Shown in pieces: positions 1-6,941 of a stretch of DNA of 14,181 nucleotides (its first letter is position 1; each line of letters opens with the position of its first letter). Where the stretch lies: NCBI GenBank assembly GCA_938004075.1, contig CALKWP010000073.1:1-14181 (forward strand), written 5' to 3'. A model generated the notes under the pieces. The model saw only the letters and a list, made by a program, of their open reading frames with translations, did not search any database and was not told the origin of the DNA. Both the position numbers and the translations under genes were made by a program. Origin of the DNA: an uncultured Methanomassiliicoccales archaeon (GTDB lineage: Archaea > Thermoplasmatota > Thermoplasmata > SG8-5).

Positions 1-87
1 TTTTGTTCTGATGTTTTTTTTTTTTTTTTAATGATACGGCGACAACCAAAATCTACACTCTTTCCCTACACGACGCTCTTCCGATCT
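1..87 (+). other. Sequencing adapter contamination (Illumina P5/Read 1) with poly-T
   Basis: Positions 30-87 match the 58-base Illumina P5 plus Read 1 primer sequence, from AATGATACGGCGAC to GACGCTCTTCCGATCT, with only three mismatches (in 44-50). A run of 16 T (14-29) precedes it, which recalls the oligo-T spacer of flow-cell grafted P5 oligos (inference). This is a library artefact at a contig end, not biology. Genomic sequence begins at about 88, and anything translated across this border is chimeric. Confidence 0.98.
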
Positions 88-541
88 TGTTGATGATGAA
101 TATCTTCCTGGCATGGCACATGGCCAGGCTGACCCCGATGGCGCGCGCCGCCCCCCCTGCTCCGATAACGGCCACGGCCCGGTCGCGGACCCTCACCCCC
201 GCGGCCTCGAGAGCCAGGACGCACCCGGCGCCGTCCGTGTTGTGGCCGATTAGCTTTCCATCTTTCCGGACAACGGTATTCACCGCCTGTATGAGTTCCG
301 CCTCTTCGGAAAGCTCATCCAGGTAAGGAATGATGGCGGTCTTGTGGGGCATGGTCACGCTCGCGCCTGCGAACTCGCCGGTCCTGAGCCGCTCCATGAA
401 TTTCGCCAGCTCGTTGGACGGCACTTTCAGCTTCTCATAGCTGAAATCGTTCGAGAGTCCCAGATGCTCCAGGGCCGCATTATGCATTGCCGGGCTCAGG
501 GAATGCCCCACAGGGTCGCCGATAACGCACAATCTATTCAT
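88..541 (-). CDS. aroE: Shikimate dehydrogenase (NADP+), C-terminus missing at contig edge
   Basis: This enzyme reduces 3-dehydroshikimate to shikimate in the cytoplasm. The first 151 residues are genuine. They contain the N-terminal substrate motif GHSLSPAMHN (12-21), the catalytic Lys in SVTMPHK (K67), Asn88 in the NTV motif, Asp103 in NTDG, and the NADP-binding GAGGAARAI (127-135). The family is usually about 270-290 residues, so roughly the last 120 are absent because the contig ends in adapter. The open frame continues to position 53, but its tail, IGRASCRERV, is translated adapter and not protein. The ATG start overlaps the aroK-aroD stop as ATGA, and a G-rich stretch lies about 12 bases upstream. 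It is the last visible gene of the aro operon. Other aro genes may lie beyond the break. Confidence 0.95.
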
Positions 542-1632
542 CTGAGCTTCATCCCCCTGTATATGTCCATCATCGCTTTCAATTCCAGCTGGCCGGTGGC
601 GGTCGGCTCCCCGATATAGCAGTACGTGAGATACGAACCAAGCATGGGCCCGAAGACCCTCAGAAGGCCGCCCAGGGGGCCCATTGCCGCAATGATGACA
701 TCGTCCCGGCGGCCATGCAATCCGACCAGCTTCTTCAGGTCGTCGGTGGAATTCAGTGTCGCCGCAATCTTCAGAAAATCCGCCGCGCCTTTCTCCGGGA
801 TGGAACCTGGCACGCCCTCGAAATCATGCAGCGAAACAATGGCGCTGCAACCATTCTCGGACGCAAGCCTGATGATGCCATCCTTCTCCGGGCAGTGGAA
901 GTCAATATCGATGAATTCACAGCCAGCTGATATTGCGTTTCTCAGGTTCTGCGGGTCGGCCCTGTCGGTGGCAATGACTGGCACCGGGCTGCCGCGCACC
1001 AGGCTCTCAATAGCCGGTTCCGGGATGAGGTCCAGCCTCAGTTCGACCATGGCAGCCCCATTCCTGGCAGCGTGCAATACATCCTTCTCGGGATTATCGC
1101 CGGAAATGCAGGCGCATATCCTGAAGGTCGGCAAGCTGGCAATGCGGCAGACTTGAACAATGACTTCTTCGATGCTCATCTTCCCGGTGTCGATTGTGTG
1201 GTCGCAGATTGAATAAAATTGCTCCCTATCTTCAAGGTGCTTTTTCAGCCCCGCCTCGCTGCTCCCCAGCGCCTCCAGGACCGGCCTGTTGCCGGCTCCG
1301 CGCACCCTCTCAAGCAGCACTCCTGCCGGAGCATCAAGTCTGATCACTATACCGCTCAACCTGAGCCGCCTCATGTTCTCTGGCCTCAAGACAACGCCCC
1401 CGCCGGTGGCAATGACAAGGCCATCCATGCCTGCCAGCCTGCGGGCGAGCTCGCACTCAATCTCCCTGAACGATTCTTCATCGCCATCGGCGAATATCTC
1501 GCTGATGGTGCGTTGCGTCTCGCTTTCGATGATGGCATCCATGTCTGCAAGCTTCAGGCCCAGCGCTGCCGCGACCTCTCTTCCGACAGAGCTTTTTCCG
1601 GAGCCCATCGGGCCAGTGAGAACGATGTTCAT
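538..1632 (-). CDS. aroK-aroD: Bifunctional shikimate kinase / type I 3-dehydroquinate dehydratase
   Basis: This is a two-domain shikimate-pathway enzyme of 364 residues. Residues 1-167 are a bacterial-type P-loop shikimate kinase: Walker A GPMGSGKS (7-14), DMD (30-32), shikimate-contacting Arg in FREIE (R56), GGG (77-79), lid motif NRPVL (115-119) and R136 in the family's Arg-anchored segment. Residues 170-364 are type I dehydroquinate dehydratase: ELRLD (197-201), general base His in SLHDF (H269), Schiff-base Lys in LKIA (K288), then GGLLR and GSYLTY, and a TATGQ that replaces the usual SAPGQ. The kinase uses the product of AroE and the dehydratase uses the product of AroB, so the fusion brackets AroE. 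The start overlaps the aroB stop (ATGA), with GGAGG about 10 bases upstream. Many archaea instead use an unrelated GHMP-type shikimate kinase, so the P-loop type is notable. No frame break is seen at the junction, so this looks like a true fusion. Confidence 0.95.
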   Translation of the reverse strand: MNIVLTGPMGSGKSSVGREVAAALGLKLADMDAIIESETQRTISEIFADGDEESFREIECELARRLAGMDGLVIATGGGVVLRPENMRRLRLSGIVIRLDAPAGVLLERVRGAGNRPVLEALGSSEAGLKKHLEDREQFYSICDHTIDTGKMSIEEVIVQVCRIASLPTFRICACISGDNPEKDVLHAARNGAAMVELRLDLIPEPAIESLVRGSPVPVIATDRADPQNLRNAISAGCEFIDIDFHCPEKDGIIRLASENGCSAIVSLHDFEGVPGSIPEKGAADFLKIAATLNSTDDLKKLVGLHGRRDDVIIAAMGPLGGLLRVFGPMLGSYLTYCYIGEPTATGQLELKAMMDIYRGMKLR

Positions 1633-2735
1633 TCCATCATCCCCTCCAGAATCGCCTTGATATCATGGATTTTTGCATCATCCGAAACGAACCCGCTGCC
1701 GATGCCGGTGGGAAGGACCAGTCTGAGTTTCCCATCACGGCTTTTTTTGTCGATATTCATGAATTTCATTACCTTCTCGACATCAATTTTCCTGTCCATG
1801 CGGGCTGGGAGGCATAATGCCGAAATCAGTTTGTGCAATCTCTGTAAATCATTCTGAGCCAGCAATCCGGATTTCATGGACATTTCGGCAGCAAAAAGCA
1901 TCCCCAGGGCAACCGCTTCCCCGTGCCTGTATTGATATTCAGATGCGGCCTCCAGTGCATGGCCGAGGGTGTGGCCGTAATTCAGGATAAGTCGCCTCCC
2001 CATGTCATGCTCATCCTGTTCGACGATGCCTGCCTTGATGGCGGCGCATCTTGCGACGACCTTCACCATGGCATCGGGGTCTCTGCGCAGGATGCAGTCG
2101 GCGCCCGATTCCAGCATCCCGAATAATTCACTGTCCAGTATCATGCCGTATTTCAGGACCTCAGCCAATCCTGACCTGAATTCCGCGTCCGGGAGAGTCG
2201 CCAGCGTCGCAACATCGGTTATCACAAGTTCCGGCTGGTGGAATGCGCCGACCAGATTCTTCCCCTCCGGGATGTTGACCGCGGCCTTGCCGCCGATGGA
2301 GCTGTCCACTTGAGCAAGAAGCGTCGTGGGAACATGAATGAGGCCGATGCCTCTCATGTAAGTCGCGGCAACGAATCCACCCAGGTCCCCGACGACTCCG
2401 CCGCCGAGGCTGATTATGCAAGAATTCCTGTCAAAACCGCCGGCGGCCAGTTTCCTGTAGAGCATCTCGGCTTCGGCGAGCGATTTTGACGCCTCCGAGT
2501 CTGCGACCTCAAACATCTCATGCTCGAAACCGGAGGATTCCAGGCTGCCGGCAACAGTGTCCCCGTAGAGCGAATTGACCGTGGAATTGGTGATGATGGC
2601 AAATTTTCGCGCCTTTTCTGAGGAAGCGATCCCGCCAATGCTGGCCAGGATGTTGTGGCCGATGACGATGCGGCATTCCCTGCCCTCCAGGTCGAGAAAA
2701 ACCGTCTCCATGGCGATGGTTGATGAGCCTCTCAT
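1629..2735 (-). CDS. aroB: 3-dehydroquinate synthase (classical AroB)
   Basis: This NAD- and metal-dependent enzyme converts DAHP to 3-dehydroquinate, the second shikimate-pathway step. The 368-residue length is normal. Visible motifs are the NAD-binding GGGVVGDLGG (111-120), TTLLAQVDSSIGGK (137-150), AEVLKYG (191-197) and NYGHTLGHALE (252-262). The likely metal ligands by family comparison are E192, H255 and H271. The ATG at 2735 overlaps the stop of the U32 gene (ATGA) and has GGAGG 8 bases upstream (2744-2748). An ATG at 2711 would give a more family-like N-terminus but has no good site, so 2735 is preferred. Classical AroB, rather than the alternative archaeal DHQ synthase II, implies that erythrose-4-phosphate and PEP enter the pathway through a DAHP synthase encoded elsewhere. 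Confidence 0.96.
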   Translation of the reverse strand: MRGSSTIAMETVFLDLEGRECRIVIGHNILASIGGIASSEKARKFAIITNSTVNSLYGDTVAGSLESSGFEHEMFEVADSEASKSLAEAEMLYRKLAAGGFDRNSCIISLGGGVVGDLGGFVAATYMRGIGLIHVPTTLLAQVDSSIGGKAAVNIPEGKNLVGAFHQPELVITDVATLATLPDAEFRSGLAEVLKYGMILDSELFGMLESGADCILRRDPDAMVKVVARCAAIKAGIVEQDEHDMGRRLILNYGHTLGHALEAASEYQYRHGEAVALGMLFAAEMSMKSGLLAQNDLQRLHKLISALCLPARMDRKIDVEKVMKFMNIDKKSRDGKLRLVLPTGIGSGFVSDDAKIHDIKAILEGMME

Positions 2736-4648
2736 TCGACGCCCCTCCTGAAATGCCCTGTGGTGAAGCCCCTTCTTATCTTCGCGTCATCGAAGTTCTC
2801 CCCGAAAATTATCTTGCGGTACACTTTGATGAATTTTCCCGCGTCCCGCTCCAGGTCCAGGTGGAACCATTTCACGCCCGCGTCAAGGTACTTCCTGGTC
2901 AGGTTGAACAATCCGAGGTCCGAGCAATTCAGTATCTCCGTTAACTCACCGGCCTTCCTGGTCCTGAACCTTCTGCCGGAACCGTCCTTCAGCACGCTGT
3001 CCTTTATGGGCTCCCTGGTGGTCATCAGGACCATCGGCCCATGCGCCTGTACTATGAACCTTTTCGATCTGAAAGCGGCTAGCTCCTCGAAGCTCAGCTC
3101 TGGAGAAATGATGGGAATCCCGCCGCAGGCGTCCAGCGCCACATCGTTGAATACATTCAATGAGTGATTGAGGTGGATGTCGACCCGCTCCTTCTTCAAT
3201 GCCGCCAGCAGCCCCCTTTCCCCGACAAGGACGCCGTCCGGCCTCATGTCCCTGATGATGTCCAGCGCTTTGCTAACCTCACTCTCGCTCATGATGCGCG
3301 GCGCGGAAAGGAAGAACCTGGCCTTCCCGGAGGCATCCCTGGCTGCCTGGCAATCGGCTTTGAAGATATCGTAATAAATCGTATCGGCGCCCGCTCTGGC
3401 AGCTTCCCCGGCCGCATCAGGCGAGTGAACGCTGACGAACAGTGCTGGTGGGCCCGCAGCCCTGCTTTCCCGGATGTTCGGCATCCTGGGTTTCCTAGCG
3501 GGAAGCTGAGATTCCTCCAGGACCAGTTCCGGACCTAAATCAACGCTTAAATCGGATGCCATGTTCTTGTAGACGCGGTCGCCCTCCCCGGCACCCTTGA
3601 CATCGATGGAAACTACATCCCCGCTATGCGCCATGTCTACCGATTCACTTCCGAGAAGGATGCTCCTGACAATGTTGCCTGACCTCTTCCCGCCTTCCAG
3701 GACCATGACGCCGTCCCCGACCCGGAGGGACGATTCCAGTCTCAATTTTCCGCGCTCCATCCTGCCGAGGTAGATGCCCCGGTTGGTGGACGCGCTGGAA
3801 TCGACGATTGATTTGTTGAAAGAAAAGCCAGTGGTGAAATCCCGGTTGAAGGCCATCCTGAGGTCCTCCAGGTCCTTCGGGTTGACTGCGAACTCCCCGG
3901 AATAATGCATGTCAATGTACTTCCTGTATATCCTGGCCACCGTGCCAACGTACAGCGGGCCGCGCATCCGCCCCTCCACTTTCAGGGATACTGCGCCGGT
4001 TCCGATTATTTCAGGTAATTTTTCCAGAAGGCAGAGGTCCCTGGTGCTGAGCGGGTATTTGCCGTTATACTGCTGCCTGCATGGCTGGGCGCATCTTCCC
4101 CTGTTCCCGCTGCGGCCGCCCGCCATTGAAGAGAAAAGGCACTGGCCGCTGTAGCTGAGGCAGAGCGCCCCATGAACGAACACCTCGACTGGAACGTGGG
4201 TGGCCATTGCCGAGATCTGGCCCAGGTCCAGCTCCCTGGGAAGTATGACGCGGTTGACGCCGTCCGGGATGGCATGCCTGTTCGCGGTCGTTGATTGCGT
4301 GGACAGATGAACCTCGCAGCCGGGAGCGGCTTCCCGAACCAACGGAATCAGCCAGGGGTCCTGCATGATGATGGCATCGGCCCCGGAAGCGTCAATGGCG
4401 CCCGCAAGCCCGAGGTAATTCCCCAGCTCATGGTTCTTCACCAGGATGTTGGCCGTGACGAAGACCTTCACGCCTTTCCCATGGCAGAATTCCACGATGC
4501 CGGGAAGCGTTTCCCTCCTGAAATTCCCCGCGAAGCTCCTTGCATTGAAGGCATCGAGCCCGAGGTACACCGCATCAGCGCCGTTGGCGACGGCCGCCCT
4601 CAGGCTGTCCTTGTCGCCGGCTGGCAGAAGCAACTCTATCCGTTTCAC
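2732..4648 (-). CDS. U32-family protein, likely RNA-hydroxylating enzyme (RlhA/TrhP-like)
   Basis: This is a large U32 protein of about 638 residues. The N-terminal barrel starts LLLPAGDKDSL..AVANGADAVYLG. Then come the U32 signature HGALC..SGQC (162-173) and NRGRCAQPCR (185-194), numbered from TTG 4657, so C166, C173, C189 and C193 form a likely metal or Fe-S site, followed by KVEGR (226-230). A middle domain and a second barrel-like half follow, ending in TTGHFRRGVE. The architecture fits the longer U32 proteins with a DUF3656-like region, such as E. coli RlhA. Members are annotated as peptidases, but E. coli RlhA and TrhP hydroxylate RNA, and TrhP uses prephenate. No protease motif is visible. 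GTG 4648 sits exactly 27 bases from the centre of a TATA box (4671-4678) and fits a leaderless start. TTG 4657 is the alternative. It heads the aro operon and overlaps aroB by ATGA. The substrate RNA is unknown. Confidence 0.85.
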   Translation of the reverse strand: MKRIELLLPAGDKDSLRAAVANGADAVYLGLDAFNARSFAGNFRRETLPGIVEFCHGKGVKVFVTANILVKNHELGNYLGLAGAIDASGADAIIMQDPWLIPLVREAAPGCEVHLSTQSTTANRHAIPDGVNRVILPRELDLGQISAMATHVPVEVFVHGALCLSYSGQCLFSSMAGGRSGNRGRCAQPCRQQYNGKYPLSTRDLCLLEKLPEIIGTGAVSLKVEGRMRGPLYVGTVARIYRKYIDMHYSGEFAVNPKDLEDLRMAFNRDFTTGFSFNKSIVDSSASTNRGIYLGRMERGKLRLESSLRVGDGVMVLEGGKRSGNIVRSILLGSESVDMAHSGDVVSIDVKGAGEGDRVYKNMASDLSVDLGPELVLEESQLPARKPRMPNIRESRAAGPPALFVSVHSPDAAGEAARAGADTIYYDIFKADCQAARDASGKARFFLSAPRIMSESEVSKALDIIRDMRPDGVLVGERGLLAALKKERVDIHLNHSLNVFNDVALDACGGIPIISPELSFEELAAFRSKRFIVQAHGPMVLMTTREPIKDSVLKDGSGRRFRTRKAGELTEILNCSDLGLFNLTRKYLDAGVKWFHLDLERDAGKFIKVYRKIIFGENFDDAKIRRGFTTGHFRRGVE

Positions 4649-4670
4649 GCTTGCCAATAATCCGATAGAG

Positions 4671-4678
4671 TTTTTAAA
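4671..4678. promoter_or_regulatory. Bidirectional TATA box between U32-aro operon and small membrane gene
   Basis: TTTTTAAA reads as a TATA element on both strands. On the minus strand its centre is 27 bases from GTG 4648, which predicts a leaderless U32 mRNA. On the plus strand it predicts a start site near 4701, leaving a leader of about 22 bases to ATG 4723. No other TATA-like element is present in this short divergent gap. The inference is based on position only. Confidence 0.6.
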
Positions 4679-4722
4679 TGTGCTGTCATCCCTTATCGAA
4701 GCGGGGCGCGAAGAAAGAGGCG

Positions 4723-4902
4723 ATGGCGAACATAGTCGCGATTTTGGTGATATATCTCATTTTCGGAATATTGCAACTCACCATGACCGTTGCTGAACCT
4801 CTGGAATTGCGATACCGCATTCACCTGGCGTTCGGCGGCGCGGCTTTAATCATCGTTGGTGCCTATTGCCACGTGGGACTTCGCATAATGCGGCCTGCAT
4901 AA
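4723..4902 (+). CDS. Small two-helix membrane protein, function unknown
   Basis: This 59-residue ORF starts MANIVAILVIYLIFGILQL. It has two hydrophobic segments (about 2-22 and 34-53) separated by a charged loop with the sequence EPLELRYRIH, and ends in GLRIMRPA. I recognise no family. A longer frame opens at 4678, but its extra residues are encoded across the promoter, so ATG 4723 is preferred. An AAGAAAGAGG purine stretch lies just upstream, though rather close to the ATG. The gene lies between two minus-strand operons, with its own TATA box at 4671-4678, and its stop is only 3 bases from the converging response-regulator stop. The clean hydrophobic pattern and matching promoter support a real gene. 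Confidence 0.6.
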   Translation: MANIVAILVIYLIFGILQLTMTVAEPLELRYRIHLAFGGAALIIVGAYCHVGLRIMRPA

Positions 4903-4905
4903 TGT

Positions 4906-5958
4906 CTATTGTTCGGACAATGGGTGCCAGCTCATCTCCCTCTTAAGAAGCGGCAGCACCTTTGGATCCAGCGTGTCTGGGTAATAGGCTATCATCATTT
5001 TGCCGTCAAGGCTCCTGGCCACTTCGCTCAGCTCGTAAAGCATCTCCATAGTTGGGAGCATCTGGAACCTCGTGAACAGGTATTCGATGCCGTCCAACAG
5101 GACAGCCGCGCCTTTGTTGCGTTCCATGAAGTCCTTGACCAGTTCCACGATGGCCTGGAGATTCCTGTTGGAGGTATAATCAATCTTCGAGGAATCCAAC
5201 GCAAGGAAATTGAGGGGCAGCACAGGCCCTGACCCATCGCCCAGGCCCTTTGACAGGTTGATTATGTTGACGTCCTTCAGCCCGTACATTTCCCTCAGCC
5301 TCTTCTCGGGAGCGCGGCTGAGTATGAAGCCCGGCGTTCCGTTCGATATCTCGGTGATGAACATTGTGTAAGCCATATTGTTGGCGCCATCCAGGCATTC
5401 GATGAGATACGCCTCGCCCAATTCGAGTGCCGTGCCAGTCGTTCCTCCCGCAGGTCTGGGCTTTGTAATGCCGGCAAGTCTCGCCTTGAGTGTCTCTACC
5501 TGCCCCTTCAGACCGACATTGTGGTCTATCAACTGGCCCTGCAGAAATTCCAACCGCAAGTTCTTCTCCGTGAGCGCGGCATTGGCATTGATGATCCTTT
5601 CCGCGACCCGCACCCTCGAGGCAATGATGTCGGCATCCAGCGGTTTCGAGATGAAATCGTCCGCGCCGGCTTCCAGGGCCTGGATGATGTTCTCCTTCCT
5701 GTCCTTGGCCGTGGCCATGATGATGTAGGTGTAGCCGCCCGTTCCCCGCTCCGCCTCCCTTATGCTGCGGCATAGGTCGAGGCCATCGAGTTCGGGCATC
5801 ATCCAATCTATGAACGCGATCGGGAACGGATGCTTGCGCATCTCCTCCAAAGCCGTCCTCCCATCATGCGATGACGTCACCTCATGCCCCAACTTGGCCA
5901 ATATTCTCTCCAGTACCATCCTGTCGGACCTGCTGTCATCAGCTACGAGTGTCCTCAA
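4906..5958 (-). CDS. Response regulator, REC - coiled coil - DUF835
   Basis: This 350-residue protein has an N-terminal receiver (1-120) with acidic pocket VADD (5-8), phosphoacceptor D51 in FIDWMMPE, T83 and K105 in ADDFISKP. A helical, coiled-coil-like segment (about 120-162), a Pro/Gly/Thr-rich linker (164-176) and a DUF835 domain (about 180-347, containing YLIECLDGANNMAY, SRAPEKRLR and VLLDGIEYLF) follow. DUF835 is common in archaeal signalling proteins and has no established biochemical role known to me. There is no DNA-binding domain. The start is TTG: it overlaps the preceding stop as TTGA, GGAGG lies 9 bases upstream, and the N-terminus aligns with that of the neighbouring regulator. 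It is probably a phosphorylation target of the hybrid kinase two genes upstream. Confidence 0.92.
   Translation of the reverse strand: MRTLVADDSRSDRMVLERILAKLGHEVTSSHDGRTALEEMRKHPFPIAFIDWMMPELDGLDLCRSIREAERGTGGYTYIIMATAKDRKENIIQALEAGADDFISKPLDADIIASRVRVAERIINANAALTEKNLRLEFLQGQLIDHNVGLKGQVETLKARLAGITKPRPAGGTTGTALELGEAYLIECLDGANNMAYTMFITEISNGTPGFILSRAPEKRLREMYGLKDVNIINLSKGLGDGSGPVLPLNFLALDSSKIDYTSNRNLQAIVELVKDFMERNKGAAVLLDGIEYLFTRFQMLPTMEMLYELSEVARSLDGKMMIAYYPDTLDPKVLPLLKREMSWHPLSEQ
5642..5678. repeat. 37-base direct repeat, copy in REC-DUF835 gene
   Basis: This is identical base for base to 6625-6661. It encodes LEAGADDFISKP of the receiver alpha4-beta5 region, including K105, with identical codons. 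It points to recent duplication or gene conversion between adjacent receivers. Confidence 0.9.
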
Positions 5959-6941
5959 TCTCTCGAACCTCCGCCCTCTTTCTTCAGGCGGGCGAGCGTT
6001 TCCTCGATCTTAACCAATTGATGGGTGCGCTTGTCGAGCTTCTCTAGGCCAACATCTTCCTCGATCTGGCTGAATTGGCCCAGCAATGTGCCCATGTCAT
6101 TGTCGTTGAGGTATTTCTTGGCAAGAGGGAAGAGGAATTTCTCCTCTCTCTGGATGTGCCTGCGCGTCAGGGCCACATAATCCGATATGGTCTTTTTCAG
6201 GATAATGTCGGAGCCCGGTTCGTTCATCGCGTATGAATCAATGTTCTTCTGCATCTCCTCGAGCAGTGACAACAACCTGACATGCTCCTCCTCCACTGTT
6301 TTCAGGGACGATCTGGAGAACACCCTGGAGTTCGGGGATTCGCCATGAACCGCTATAGCCCTCTCCAGGAACATGAGTATGAACATGTCCTCCTTGGCGT
6401 GATGCACCTTTGTGTCCAGCAGGAACGCGGTGGATTTGCACCATGCCATTATCTTCGGTGGCACAGGGACGTGGCCGATCTTCTCGGCGATCGTCTCGAA
6501 AATGTTGGCCATCCTCAGCAGCACCTTGTGCTCGCCTTCCAGAATCTGCAGGGCGCTGGTAGTGAGCGAGTCCTTCATCCGCCCGGCCAGGTTGATGCGT
6601 GATTCCAGGATGGAGGTGCTGATGGGTTTCGAGATGAAATCGTCCGCGCCGGCTTCCAGGGACGTCAGCACGTCCTCCTCCTTCGTCTTGGCCGTGACCA
6701 TGATGACATAGGACTTCCTGCCGTTCCTCTCGTCGAATGCCTTAATCTCCCTGCACACCTCAATCCCGTTCTTGCCTGGCATCATCCAGTCCAGGAAAAC
6801 CAGATCATATCTTCCTTTCTTGTAAATGTCCAATGCATCGTTCCCGTTCTCCGCATATGTGACCTTGTGGTCGAGTTTCTTCAATATCTTCTCCAGCAAT
6901 ATCCTGGACGCAGTGTTGTCTTCCGCGATCAGAGAATTCAT
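5955..6941 (-). CDS. Response regulator, REC - hemerythrin-like
   Basis: This 328-residue protein has an N-terminal receiver (1-120: acidic E7/D8, phosphoacceptor D51 in FLDWMMPG, T83, K105 in ISKP). The C-terminal helical domain (about 130-280) has hemerythrin/HHE spacing: H138 in EGEHKVLL, H180/H181 and E184 in HHAKEDMF, H220 in EEEHVRLL, and H262 and E266 in RHIQREEKFLFPL. Such domains bind a di-iron centre and sense or bind O2 or related ligands; the actual ligand here is not known. A charged, likely coiled-coil tail (about 288-322) follows. It has no DNA-binding domain. It overlaps the histidine kinase stop by ATGA, with GAGGGTG upstream, and its receiver is paralogous to that of the next gene. 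It may link iron or oxygen status to the phosphorelay. Confidence 0.92.
   Translation of the reverse strand: MNSLIAEDNTASRILLEKILKKLDHKVTYAENGNDALDIYKKGRYDLVFLDWMMPGKNGIEVCREIKAFDERNGRKSYVIMVTAKTKEEDVLTSLEAGADDFISKPISTSILESRINLAGRMKDSLTTSALQILEGEHKVLLRMANIFETIAEKIGHVPVPPKIMAWCKSTAFLLDTKVHHAKEDMFILMFLERAIAVHGESPNSRVFSRSSLKTVEEEHVRLLSLLEEMQKNIDSYAMNEPGSDIILKKTISDYVALTRRHIQREEKFLFPLAKKYLNDNDMGTLLGQFSQIEEDVGLEKLDKRTHQLVKIEETLARLKKEGGGSRD
5968..5972 (-). promoter_or_regulatory. Ribosome binding site deciding a TTG start
   Basis: GGAGG on the minus strand is 9 bases from TTG 5958. With the TTGA stop/start overlap, this supports the unusual TTG start of the DUF835 response regulator over any internal ATG. 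Confidence 0.7.
6625..6661. repeat. 37-base direct repeat, copy in REC-hemerythrin gene
   Basis: This is the second copy of the 37-base segment at 5642-5678, at the same residue positions of the paralogous receiver. The flanking bases diverge. Confidence 0.9.

Noticed and set aside
14..29. Poly-T run as an archaeal terminator
   Set aside because: It directly abuts the sequencing adapter and is most simply artefact.
2732..4648. Secreted or cytoplasmic collagenase-type peptidase
   Set aside because: The U32 peptidase label is historical. No signal peptide or catalytic protease motif is seen, and the cysteine signature fits RNA-hydroxylating members better.
4908..4921. Hairpin ATTGT-TCGG-ACAAT at the convergent gene ends
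   Set aside because: Stem of only 5 bp, within the coding end of the regulator gene, and no T-tract on either side; not enough to call a terminator.
5180..5806. 208-codon alternative frame within the REC-DUF835 gene
   Set aside because: His/Gly/Arg-rich composition typical of an out-of-frame read of GC-rich coding DNA. The other frame has all receiver residues.
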